Assembly (NCBI GenBank): GCA_030145425.1
Contig: JAQYVO010000202.1
Span: forward strand, 1-50,874
DNA length: 50,874 bases
Source: Chromatiales bacterium
GTDB lineage: Bacteria; Pseudomonadota; Gammaproteobacteria; Chromatiales; Chromatiaceae
Direction: 5' to 3'
Position 1 is the first letter of the stretch; the number at the start of each line of letters is the position of its first letter. Both the position numbers and the translations under genes were made by a program. The notes under the pieces are model-generated. The model was not told where the DNA came from. It ran no database searches and was given only the letters and a program-made list of their open reading frames with translations. Positions 1 to 7,738 of the stretch are shown here, in pieces.

Positions 1-3
1 CGC

Positions 4-231
4 ATGATGGATACGTCGGAATTTGGTGTCTGGGCAATGATCGCCTTCTGGGGATCGGCCGTGGGCGGTATCGCCATCGCCATATCATGGGCCAGGTCCA
101 GGGGAGGTAATCCTGTCAAAAGGGATCTGTTGATCCAATCCCTGAAACGGCGGTTCGAGGCGGGCGAGATCAGTCAGGCAGAATACGAAACGAAGCTGGC
201 GGGATTATCCAATGATAAACACCGGAGATAA
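4..231 (+). CDS. Small SHOCT-domain membrane protein
   Basis: This 75-residue protein has one N-terminal hydrophobic segment (about residues 9-28, rich in Ala, Gly and Ile). A short basic linker leads to a C-terminal SHOCT-type helical hairpin (about residues 42-68) with the usual pattern LKRRFEAGEISQAEYE followed by KL. SHOCT modules are oligomerisation or tethering elements at the ends of bacterial membrane proteins and have no known catalysis. Two ATG codons lie in tandem at 4 and 7; the ribosome binding site is outside the window or too close to the edge to judge. The gene converges on the GGDEF-EAL gene, with only 16 bases between the stops and no visible terminator. The family is clear; the role is unknown. 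Confidence 0.75.
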   Translation: MMDTSEFGVWAMIAFWGSAVGGIAIAISWARSRGGNPVKRDLLIQSLKRRFEAGEISQAEYETKLAGLSNDKHRR

Positions 232-247
232 GGCAACGGGTTTTCCC

Positions 248-2641
248 CTAATTGTTCACACAGGCTTCGATGTCCTTGGCTGCAAACAGACCGGGTAAAC
301 TGTCGGCCGATATGGGGACGCTGTAGAGAAACCCCTGCATCTCGTCACAGCCCAGCGCAGCCAGAAACTTCCGCTGCTCGGGGGTTTCCACACCTGTTGC
401 AATAACTTGCATGTCCAGGCTGTGGCCCAGGGCGACAATCGCCCGGGTAAGTGAAAGGTTATCCTTGTTCGAGGGGATATCCCGAACCAGCGAGCCGTCG
501 ATTTTCAATCGGTCCAACGGCAGCCGCCTCAGATAACTCAAGGACGAGAAGCCGGTACCGAAATTGTCGACAGCCAACGCCAAACCGAGCAATTTCAATC
601 CATCCAGTTTGGGCAATACACGATCGACCTGCTGCATCACCGCACTTTCGCTGATCTCCAATTCCAGATAGGTGGGGTCCAGTCCGGTTTCCCGGAGAAT
701 GCGGCTGATATCCCCGAGCAGGTTGTGGCTCATTAACTGTCTCCTTGACAGATTAACACTGACCCGGAAGGGGGGTAGACCCTGATCCTGCCAGGCGCGT
801 GCCTGCACGCAAGCTTTCCAGAGAACCCATCTTCCGATCGTCGTTATGGCGCCATTTTCTTCCGCAAGGGGGATGAACCTGTCGGGCGGCAACGTGCCCA
901 TCTCAGGGTGGTCCCATCGCACCATTGCCTCCACACCGGTGATCGCGTCGTTGCCGAGGGAAAACTGCGGTTGATAATGTACAACCAGTTCGTCACGTTC
1001 CAGTGCATTATGCAGTTGCTTTTCGAAAGAGTGGGAATCCAGCGCTCCTTCCGCCAGTTCCGTCTTGTAGAACTGGTATCGCTGGCGGCCCTGATTCTTG
1101 GCCTGGTACATGGCGGCGTCGGCGTTCTCCAGCAATGCGCCCGCGTTCAAGCCATCCTGGGGATAGACGCTGATACCGATACTTGCGGAGATGAATACCT
1201 CGGGCCCGTCAAGATCGAAGGGCCGGGAAAGCATTTCGATGATATCCCGTGCCACCTTTGCTGCGTTGCTCGGCTTGGTAAGTCCTTCCAGCACCACGCA
1301 CAGTTCGTCTCCGCCCAGACGGGCGACGGTGTCTTCTTCGCGGACTTTATTCAGCAACCTATCCGCCACCAACTGCAGCAGCCGGTCGCCCGCGGGATGA
1401 CCCAATGTGTCGTTGACGTTCTTGAAGCGATCAAGATCCATGAACAGAATCGCCACATGACTGTCTTGGCGGTTGGCGCGCTGAATCGCCTGTTCCAGCC
1501 GGGCGTTCAGTAGCAGTCGATTAGGCAGTCCGGTCAGAGGATCGTGATGCGCCATGTAATGGAGCTCTTCCTGGGACTGCTTTATGCTGCTTATGTCCGA
1601 AAAAACGCTGACATAATAAATGAGCTCCCCGTCTTCGCTGCGAACGGCGCTGATGCTCTGCCATTTCGGATACACTTCACCATTTTTTCTGCGATCCCAG
1701 ATTTCGCCCTGCCAGTGATCGGTGTCTTTCAGGCTGGTCCACATCTCCTTGTAGAACGATTTGTCATGCCGGCCGGACTGAAGCAAACGGGGGTCCTTTC
1801 CCAGCACTTCTGTTTCCGTGAATCCCGTGATGTCGGTAAAAGCCCTGTTGACGGAAACAATTTTTGCTGAGGGGTTCGTGATAGCGACACCTTCCGTGGT
1901 ATTTTCGAAAACCGCGGCGGCCAGGCGAAGTCTGGTTTCATTACCCTGCTGGGCCAGGAAAGCCTCTCTTACCTTCACCGAGATTCTGCTGACAATAACC
2001 CATCCCAGCAGAACGGCCAGGCATAGTACCATCAGGGATTGAATCCAGGCGTCTCGATTCGACGCGGCCAGCTTTTCTTTGATCCTGTTTCTGCTCTCCA
2101 GGTGCATCTGACGCAGTTGCTCGATGCTTTCAAAAAGACCATCCGACTGCAGGGCCGGGGACGGGTGAGCCAGGGGCCTGTCGGAGCGGTCTCCGCCCGG
2201 CAGCAGATCCCTGTTTATCCTATCGAGTTGTCTTTGTGCCCTGTCGAGTATTGGCTTGAAGGCCAACGGCTTTTTCGAGGCCGGCTCATTCTGTGCCTGG
2301 AGACGCTTTATGTGCGTGAAATACCCGCTTATCAGGCTAAGCGAACCGGCCAATGCATCGGCATTGTAAGCTTGTCCGGTTGAATGGGCCGGCACCTGAG
2401 GTAACTGAAGCGGGTGGAGAAGGGGATTCAGCAGGAGCTGTTCCCTGATAAGGGTGCTGTAACGGATGGTTTCCGAATGGTATTGGTTCGCTACCTTTTC
2501 CAACTCATGGCGGGCATTTTCCTGCCAGAACAGATAACCGGTGATGGAAACCGACAGCAGGACAACCACTGAAACCGCCGCCTGATAATAGCGTCGAACT
2601 AAGTGAATCCCGAATTGTTTGTTTCCTGCATCTGTTTCCAT
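248..2641 (-). CDS. Membrane PAS-GGDEF-EAL c-di-GMP signalling protein, degenerate EAL
   Basis: This 797-residue protein has an N-terminal membrane helix (about 17-39), a periplasmic region, a second helix (about 200-221), a PAS domain (about 235-350), GGDEF (about 365-520) and EAL (about 535-785). The cyclase site reads GGDEL (443-447) and has an RxxD inhibitory site (REED) five residues upstream, so c-di-GMP synthesis looks possible. In the EAL domain the signature is EAM (E571). The metal-binding DDFGTG motif is D692-N693-F-G-T-G, and the first Glu of the usual EGVE motif is Thr (T749). Two conserved acidic positions are therefore gone, and phosphodiesterase activity is doubtful; the domain may instead sense c-di-GMP or GTP. 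The gene stands alone and converges with the SHOCT gene. Confidence 0.9.
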   Translation of the reverse strand: METDAGNKQFGIHLVRRYYQAAVSVVVLLSVSITGYLFWQENARHELEKVANQYHSETIRYSTLIREQLLLNPLLHPLQLPQVPAHSTGQAYNADALAGSLSLISGYFTHIKRLQAQNEPASKKPLAFKPILDRAQRQLDRINRDLLPGGDRSDRPLAHPSPALQSDGLFESIEQLRQMHLESRNRIKEKLAASNRDAWIQSLMVLCLAVLLGWVIVSRISVKVREAFLAQQGNETRLRLAAAVFENTTEGVAITNPSAKIVSVNRAFTDITGFTETEVLGKDPRLLQSGRHDKSFYKEMWTSLKDTDHWQGEIWDRRKNGEVYPKWQSISAVRSEDGELIYYVSVFSDISSIKQSQEELHYMAHHDPLTGLPNRLLLNARLEQAIQRANRQDSHVAILFMDLDRFKNVNDTLGHPAGDRLLQLVADRLLNKVREEDTVARLGGDELCVVLEGLTKPSNAAKVARDIIEMLSRPFDLDGPEVFISASIGISVYPQDGLNAGALLENADAAMYQAKNQGRQRYQFYKTELAEGALDSHSFEKQLHNALERDELVVHYQPQFSLGNDAITGVEAMVRWDHPEMGTLPPDRFIPLAEENGAITTIGRWVLWKACVQARAWQDQGLPPFRVSVNLSRRQLMSHNLLGDISRILRETGLDPTYLELEISESAVMQQVDRVLPKLDGLKLLGLALAVDNFGTGFSSLSYLRRLPLDRLKIDGSLVRDIPSNKDNLSLTRAIVALGHSLDMQVIATGVETPEQRKFLAALGCDEMQGFLYSVPISADSLPGLFAAKDIEACVNN

Positions 2642-2910
2642 GATCGAAACATCCCTGAGATTGACGATTGTTCGCCTGGTTGCGCACGCGTGCCGGCTCC
2701 TGCTACTTCAGATGGGTTAAATCTTTCAGGATTAACGACCGTATCCCTTTTATACTTTAAAAAACAGGTTGAATTTTTCTCTTCTGAGTGATGAATGCGG
2801 CAAATTCGGGGGCGGAGGCGCCAACAGGGACATTGCCTGAGTTTGCCGTGATCTGATGTTTATACTAATATTATCAATATTTGTTAACTAATGAATACTT
2901 CCTTATAAAT

Positions 2911-4092
2911 ATGGATCCGAGAAAGAATCCCTATGCACCGGGTGCAGGAACGCCTCCCCCGGAACTGGCGGGCCGAGACGAAATAATCGAAAGGGCGTCG
3001 ATTGCCTTGTACCGTATTGGCACTGGGCGTGCCGCACGCAGCCTGATTCTTTACGGGGTGCGGGGCGTGGGTAAGACCGTGCTGCTGCAGCGGATCAGCC
3101 TCGAAGCGGAAAACGAGGGTTGTGTGCCGGTGTTTTTCGAGGCGCCGGAAAAACGATCGCTGCCGGCCATCCTGGGGCCGGCCCTGCGTACCGCACTGAT
3201 ACGGATGAGCAGGGGAGAGGCGGCGAAAAAGGCCTTGAGGAAATCACTGGGTGCGCTCGCCAGTTTCGCCCGTTCGGCGAAAATCAAGTACCAGGATGTG
3301 GAGTTCAACGTGGATTTCTCCACCGAAGAGGGAATCGCGGACAGTGGCGACCTTGAAACCGATCTCACCGATCTCATGCTCAGCGTCGGCGAGGCCGCGC
3401 AAGCGCGCGAGAAGGTCGTGGTTTTGTTCGTCGATGAGCTTCAGTACGTTCCGGAGGGGCAGCTTGCCGCACTGATCAGTGCCCTGCATCGGGCGAGTCA
3501 AAAACAGCTCCCCATCACCATGATAGCAGCGGGGCTGCCTCAGCTCCTGGGTCAGCTGGGGCGTGCCAAGACTTATGCCGAGCGCCTGTTCGAGTTTGTA
3601 CATATCGGCGCTCTGGACCGCGATGCCTCCAGGCAGGCACTTTGCGTTCCGGCCGAACAGGAGGGAGTGGTCTTTGCCGAGAGTGCCATCGAGCAGGTTA
3701 TTGACCTTACGGAAGGCTATCCCTATTTTCTGCAGGAATGGGGAAAGCATGTATGGAGCGAGGCGAAAGCCAGCCCGATCACCCTGAAGGATGTGACAAG
3801 AGCTACGGACGTGGCACGGGCGGATCTGGACGCAAGCTTTTTCCAGGTGAGAATCGACCGGCTCACGCCAGCGGAGAAGCGCTATATGCGGGCCATGGCC
3901 GAACTCGGACCGGGACCGCACCGTTCCGGTGAAATTGCGAAAGTATTGGGTAAGGCCAATTCAGCGGTTGCCGCTGTGCGTAATCGACTGATCGCGAAAG
4001 GTATGCTGTACAGCCCGGCCCATGGCGATACCGCCTTTACCGTGCCGCTGTTTGACAGTTTCATGAGGCGGGTAATGCCGGATCCGCCATAA
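2911..4092 (+). CDS. AAA/ORC-type ATPase with C-terminal winged helix
   Basis: This is a 393-residue P-loop ATPase. Walker A is GVRGVGKT near residue 50 and Walker B is VVVLFVDELQ near residue 175. The C-terminal region (about 310-385) looks like a winged-helix DNA-binding or regulatory domain. The organisation resembles the ORC1/Cdc6-like and STAND-like ATP-binding proteins (AAA_16 type) scattered through bacteria, whose targets are mostly unknown. I chose the ATG at 2911. An in-frame TTG at 2881 would add ten residues, and neither has a clear Shine-Dalgarno. The 270 bases upstream are AT-rich and show no other gene. The gene converges on the SYLF gene. It is not a recognised replication initiator, and no defence partner lies beside it. 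Confidence 0.75.
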   Translation: MDPRKNPYAPGAGTPPPELAGRDEIIERASIALYRIGTGRAARSLILYGVRGVGKTVLLQRISLEAENEGCVPVFFEAPEKRSLPAILGPALRTALIRMSRGEAAKKALRKSLGALASFARSAKIKYQDVEFNVDFSTEEGIADSGDLETDLTDLMLSVGEAAQAREKVVVLFVDELQYVPEGQLAALISALHRASQKQLPITMIAAGLPQLLGQLGRAKTYAERLFEFVHIGALDRDASRQALCVPAEQEGVVFAESAIEQVIDLTEGYPYFLQEWGKHVWSEAKASPITLKDVTRATDVARADLDASFFQVRIDRLTPAEKRYMRAMAELGPGPHRSGEIAKVLGKANSAVAAVRNRLIAKGMLYSPAHGDTAFTVPLFDSFMRRVMPDPP

Positions 4093-4129
4093 TGGTAGTT
4101 TATGGCGATTGGTTACGCAGTCATCCAGT

Positions 4130-4696
4130 TCATAGCGGGGTGTAATTGAACTTCTGCCCACCGATGCTGGCCTCGAACATCAAACCGCCCTTGGTGATGG
4201 TGAAAGTAGCCATGCCTTTATTGTAACGACCCCCCGAAGTATTGGCGTTGTTCTTACCAGCGCTGGCAGTGGCGGAGTTGCCCGCGGTGTTGGCGGCGGC
4301 TCCGGCCGATGCGGTTATTGCTGTGGCCTGGGCTTCCGCACCGAATTCGAAGTTGCCACTGGTGAACTCGTCGAGTGCGCGTTTGTCCTGGAAAAAGATA
4401 ACCTGGCTGAACCCGATTCCACCTGCCTGGAAACCGATGGTGGCCTGGGCCATGGAGGTACCACCTACATGCTTGCCGCCTTTGTATACGCGACCCTTAC
4501 CATAGGCGCCACCGATCACAAATCCACCCTTGCCGATAGTGGGAAACAGCGCATATCCATAAGCACTCCCGAACATATTGGAGGCGCCGGCTTTCTCGAA
4601 TATCTTCTTGGTGTCTGAGTACTCATCGGCCCATGTGACGGTGAAGGGTATGGAGACCAGCAGAATGAGCAAGGTAATGCGGAGCATCGAATTCAT
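4130..4696 (-). CDS. SYLF/YSC84-domain lipid-binding exported protein
   Basis: The protein is 188 residues. A Sec signal peptide with a hydrophobic core LLILLVSIPF ends near VTWA-DEYS, so it is predicted to be periplasmic or outer-membrane associated. The mature part follows the SYLF (YSC84, BPSL1445-like) pattern: KIFEKAGASNMFGSAYGYAL, a glycine-rich stretch GKGGFVIGGAYGKG, and a C-terminal GLMFEASIGGQKF. An Ala/Asn-rich low-complexity insert (about residues 125-160) separates the halves. SYLF domains bind phosphoinositides in eukaryotes; bacterial members are uncharacterised secreted proteins. I moved the start to the second Met (4696) because GGAG lies 7-8 bases upstream and the signal peptide begins there. 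The family call is secure; the function is not. Confidence 0.85.
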   Translation of the reverse strand: MNSMLRITLLILLVSIPFTVTWADEYSDTKKIFEKAGASNMFGSAYGYALFPTIGKGGFVIGGAYGKGRVYKGGKHVGGTSMAQATIGFQAGGIGFSQVIFFQDKRALDEFTSGNFEFGAEAQATAITASAGAAANTAGNSATASAGKNNANTSGGRYNKGMATFTITKGGLMFEASIGGQKFNYTPL

Positions 4697-4855
4697 GGAG
4701 GATCTCCATTGGCATTGCGGTGATAGAGGCTGCATTTTTCCTGATTATGAAGCGGGATACAAGAACCACCGAGTGCGGCCTTGATCAGGAAGAAGGTGTT
4801 GCTGCCAAACCCTGTCACTCGATAATACGCTTCAGCAATGCCGCATCGGGTTACT

Positions 4856-4891
4856 GCAGCTTGATTTAAGTAGGCAGCTTAATTTAAGTAG
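4856..4891. repeat. Tandem 18-bp direct repeat upstream of the hemerythrin gene
   Basis: Two adjacent 18-base units (4856-4873 and 4874-4891) are identical except for one base (G versus A at the eighth position). Each contains ATTTAAGTAG. They lie about 105 bases upstream of the bacteriohemerythrin start and could be paired operator sites for a dimeric regulator, or simple slippage. No regulator is identified. Confidence 0.7.
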
Positions 4892-4996
4892 TGAGTGTAT
4901 ATTTGCCGTGATATGGTTTCTGCACAGTACGCAATGTTTTGCATACATATAGGGAAGCACCCATGGTGTGCTTGGCAGGCCTTAGGAGAAGAACTT

Positions 4997-5398
4997 GTGA
5001 AAGATTTAGTTTGGGACAGTACGCTGAGTGTCCAGGTCGAGGAAATCGATGAGGATCATCGAAGACTTGTGGAGTTGTTCAATATTCTCAACCATTCTGT
5101 AGTGGAAGGGGATGCGGAAAACTATATCGAGGCGGTGATCGAAGAGTTGATAACTTGTACCGTATGGCACTTCCGGCACGAGGAGCGGTTGATGCTGAAG
5201 TATGATTATGAAGGTTTTGTGGAACACAAGACAGAGCATCAGGAGTTGATCGATAGCGCCAAGGCGCTGCAGCAGTCATTTCAACAGGAGGGCAAACCGG
5301 TCTCGAGTGAAGATATCAAGTTTCTTGAGCATTGGTTGACCGGGCATATCCTCGATGCCGATATGAAATTGGGTTCTCATCTTTGCATGGTGATGTAG
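4997..5398 (+). CDS. Bacteriohemerythrin
   Basis: This is a 133-residue O2-binding di-iron protein. The four-helix hemerythrin ligand set is complete: H21, H58, E62, H77, H81, H117 and D122, in the motifs DEDHRRL, HFRHEE, HKTEHQE and HILDAD. Single-domain bacteriohemerythrins carry or store O2, or deliver it to oxidases or sensors, in microaerophiles and motile bacteria. The start is the GTG at 4997: AGGAG lies 8 bases upstream, and the resulting length matches the family. An upstream in-frame extension (from 4895) has no homology to the fold. An 18-bp tandem repeat precedes the gene. The gene is apparently monocistronic. Confidence 0.93.
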   Translation: MKDLVWDSTLSVQVEEIDEDHRRLVELFNILNHSVVEGDAENYIEAVIEELITCTVWHFRHEERLMLKYDYEGFVEHKTEHQELIDSAKALQQSFQQEGKPVSSEDIKFLEHWLTGHILDADMKLGSHLCMVM

Positions 5399-5408
5399 AA
5401 CTGTTTAC

Positions 5409-5585
5409 TCAAACCCTTGGTTCTGTGCAGGCCCAGGCAGAGCGCCTATCGACGTGGTTTCTGGTATCGATGCCATAGTCCGTTGCAACACTCATGGAGA
5501 AGTGACACAGCCCTTCCGGACCTTTCGGCTCCAGGGGTGTCTGTCCTATACAGACATTCGAATCGCTGACAATCATTCCCCACAT
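5409..5585 (-). CDS. Possible small protein, unknown
   Basis: A 58-codon frame on the minus strand starts at ATG 5585. It has a protein-like composition (for example MWGMIVSDSNVCIGQTPLEP, then residues KGPEGLCHFSMSVATDYGID) and no low-complexity sequence. The frame stays open upstream of the ATG for about 16 codons before a stop. There is no convincing Shine-Dalgarno and I recognise no family. It could be a real small gene, the 3' remnant of a longer gene, or chance. It lies tail-to-tail with the hemerythrin gene, whose stop is 10 bases away. Confidence 0.3.
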   Translation of the reverse strand: MWGMIVSDSNVCIGQTPLEPKGPEGLCHFSMSVATDYGIDTRNHVDRRSAWACTEPRV

Positions 5586-5718
5586 GAGATGCTCGAGAAT
5601 ATCTTCAATCGTATTTATATAGGCGTTTAGTTATTGGCTTGGGAATGATGTGACTTGATTTAGCGTACAAGTTACAAACCTGAACATAGAATGCTACACT
5701 CGGTCTGAATCGTCCGAA

Positions 5719-5798
5719 CAAGGCAACTCTCGCCGAAAGGCGTGAGACGCAAAGTTACCAGTCTAAGGGGCCAGCGCTCTATGACAGCGGGATTGCCG
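5719..5798 (+). promoter_or_regulatory. GEMM-I (c-di-GMP-I type) riboswitch
   Basis: The GEMM-I core is present in order. GGCAA (5722-5726) pairs with TTGCC (5793-5797). Stem P2 is closed by a GAAA tetraloop (5735-5738 region). Next comes the invariant GAGACGCAAAG (5744-5754), then TAC, TCTAAGGGG, a variable stem, ATGACAGCGGGATTGCC. The 3' half resembles the Vc2 aptamer (AGCGGG then TTGCC). I did not resolve whether the ligand-discriminating base favours c-di-GMP or cGAMP. Between aptamer and gene are a hairpin (TTCGTTC 5847-5853 with GAACGAA 5861-5867) and a T6 run at 5890-5895, possible parts of the expression platform. The downstream gene is a diguanylate cyclase, which implies feedback by its own product. 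Confidence 0.88.
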
Positions 5799-5968
5799 GG
5801 CAGGGTGGGGGCACCAGAGTTTATTTCTCCTGAACGCCTCATCCAATTCGTTCGCTAAATGAACGAAACCGTCACTCGTCCTCATGAGCTTTTTTCCCCT
5901 CTACACCGATGACCTTGCGTACTTGCATGTCGGCTACTGTAAGTTAAGGCGCAGGGCTACCGGGAAAT

Positions 5969-6883
5969 ATGGAAAAATCGAGGGATCGTGCAAAGATTAT
6001 AATCGTTGATGACGAATCCAGGTTCACTCACAGTGTAGTGCAGCTGTTTCAGGAAGAATACGAAACGCTTTCCACTCCGGTTGGCACGAAAGCGCTTGAG
6101 CTTATTGCATCCGAGCAACCGCAGCTGATCCTGCTCGATCTCATGAAGCCTGGTACAGACGGCCATTGCTTAATCAGGAAGATCAAGCAGAATCAGGATA
6201 TCACTGATGTTCCAATTATCGTCCTTACCGGCCAGTCCAGCACCTCTGATGAAACAGAGAGCCTAAGCCTGGGCGCTGTGGATTACATCACCAAGCCCTT
6301 CGATCGGGAAATTGTAAAAGCCCGCGTTCGTACCCACATCGAACTAAAACGTCGAAACGATCTCCTGAAGGCTTTATCGTATCAGGATGGGCTCACCGGA
6401 ATTCTCAATCGTCGCCAATCAGCCTTATCGCTGCTGATGATCGATGTAGACCGTTTCAAGACCTATAACGATATCTATGGCCATCTCGCAGGTGACGATT
6501 GCCTTAAGTACGTTGTGTTGACTATGAAGAATCGAATAAAGCGTTCCTCAGACCTCTTGGCACGTTATGGCGGGGAGGAATTCGCCTGCCTACTGCCGGA
6601 AACCAATTATGCAGATGCGACGGTTCTTGCAGAAACCTTACAAGGAGCTATTCTGGATCTGAAAATTCCACACAAGGGAGGAATAAAGGGACAAGTGACT
6701 ATCAGCATTGGTCTCGCTGCGGGCTACCCGCATGAGCACCACGCGACCAATTATCTCCTTACTATTGCTGATCAGTGTCTCTATAAGGCAAAGGTTGGTG
6801 GACGAAATACCATACGCGGGTTTTCCGGTACCATGAAAACCGAGGATCAGCACTCTGTTTCAGGGACTGCGAATGACTGGTAG
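5969..6883 (+). CDS. Response regulator-GGDEF diguanylate cyclase with internal gap
   Basis: This is a 304-residue cytoplasmic PleD/WspR-like protein. A receiver domain (9-125) has VDDE, the phospho-acceptor D57 in LLDLMKPGTDG, and K109. A GGDEF domain (138-292) follows, with active site GGEEF (201-205) and inhibitory RxxD site RSSD (192-195). Compared with typical GGDEF domains, about 18-20 residues are missing between the NRR of the first motif (147-149) and LSLLMIDVDRFK. That removes most of the first helix, so the cyclase may be impaired or folded differently. No sensor kinase is adjacent. The gene is preceded by a GEMM-I riboswitch and a 170-base leader. The 3' region has no clear terminator. 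Confidence 0.88.
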   Translation: MEKSRDRAKIIIVDDESRFTHSVVQLFQEEYETLSTPVGTKALELIASEQPQLILLDLMKPGTDGHCLIRKIKQNQDITDVPIIVLTGQSSTSDETESLSLGAVDYITKPFDREIVKARVRTHIELKRRNDLLKALSYQDGLTGILNRRQSALSLLMIDVDRFKTYNDIYGHLAGDDCLKYVVLTMKNRIKRSSDLLARYGGEEFACLLPETNYADATVLAETLQGAILDLKIPHKGGIKGQVTISIGLAAGYPHEHHATNYLLTIADQCLYKAKVGGRNTIRGFSGTMKTEDQHSVSGTANDW

Positions 6884-7051
6884 TAGCCGACGTATTGAGA
6901 CATTCGTGACGGGGCCTTCTCAATCTACTCGAAAACCGTACCGGCCAGCCAGACAAAAACGTACACGCAACGTACGACTCTCCCCGGGATGCGGTACTAT
7001 TCTCCGTGATAGCTATTTGTCACAACCTGCACAACAGAGCAAAGTACCACC

Positions 7052-7348
7052 ATGATCGCATTAGCTGCAGCAGAACGGGAGCGTAATTCACGGGACCATC
7101 GCGCCGCCCAGGCCTTTTCCAAGGAGCACCTCTACGGTGAAATCCGGCCCACTACCGAGCAGTTCATTGGGGCCAAGGGGATCGAGTTCTGCCAGAAGCA
7201 CATACTCTTCTCGGTGCAGTTCGATGCCGGGCTGCTTAGCCTCTTTGAGGCCACCCTGGTGGATAACTGCACCGAGGACGAGGGCAACTACACGGTGGAG
7301 GACCTCATGTGGGCCTGGAAGGAAGCCGAGAGGGGTGTGGACCAATAG
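7052..7348 (+). CDS. Hypothetical protein, 98 residues
   Basis: This acidic, soluble-looking protein of unknown function begins MIALAAAERERNSRDHRAAQ and ends WAWKEAERGVDQ. Codon use is strongly coding (G/C-rich third positions), better than in the flanking DNA, so the frame is probably real. It has no membrane segment, signal peptide or motif I recognise. A second coding-like frame (7359-7511) begins 10 bases after its stop, and a third continues past 7511. The gene may therefore be the 5' part of a longer, frameshifted gene. The 168 bases upstream hold no other gene. Confidence 0.55.
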   Translation: MIALAAAERERNSRDHRAAQAFSKEHLYGEIRPTTEQFIGAKGIEFCQKHILFSVQFDAGLLSLFEATLVDNCTEDEGNYTVEDLMWAWKEAERGVDQ

Positions 7349-7358
7349 CACCCCCAAG

Positions 7359-7511
7359 GTGACACGCGACGAGTGCAAGGTCCACCAGAAGGACCAGCAG
7401 AAAGCCGTTGGCATGGCCGACGAGGACCTGAGCGACCTAGAAACCTCCACGGAGTTTCTGGCGCTCATCAGTTATCCAGCTGAGTGGCCGGAAGGGGTCG
7501 CAAGAGGCTGA
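7359..7511 (+). pseudogene. Coding-like fragment downstream of the 98-residue gene
   Basis: A 50-codon frame (possible GTG at 7359) reads in coding-like fashion through MADEDLSDLETSTEFLALIS to a stop at 7511. Another frame continues the coding character (LHHRIVRYQEVMPALQPHVS, about 7515-7575) with no start of its own. Frame changes near 7348 and 7500 suggest one gene broken by indels, or a row of remnants. No family is recognised. It could also be a genuine small gene following 7052-7348. Confidence 0.35.
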
Positions 7512-7738
7512 TGCACTGCACCATAGGATCGTCCGCTATCAGGAAGTGATGCCTGCCCTCCAGCCGCATGTCTCTCAGTATACCTACAAGGGATTAACGG
7601 GCAGGCGCCTGACAAGCCTCGTGTCGGCCACAACCGGACCATCAGGAAACGTAAGTACAAACTCGGAAGTTACCATTTTGTTGCTGGTAAGCTTCAGCTT
7701 AAGCTGAGTCCCCGATTCGATATGTTTTTAGATTTGAG

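Noticed and set aside
2881-4092. The AAA-type ATPase as part of a defence system
   Set aside because: No nuclease, effector or other defence gene is adjacent; it stands between ordinary genes.
5881-5895. Clear rho-independent terminator after the riboswitch
   Set aside because: The T6 run is preceded only by a weak stem (CTC/GAG), so I list it as a possible platform element, not a terminator.
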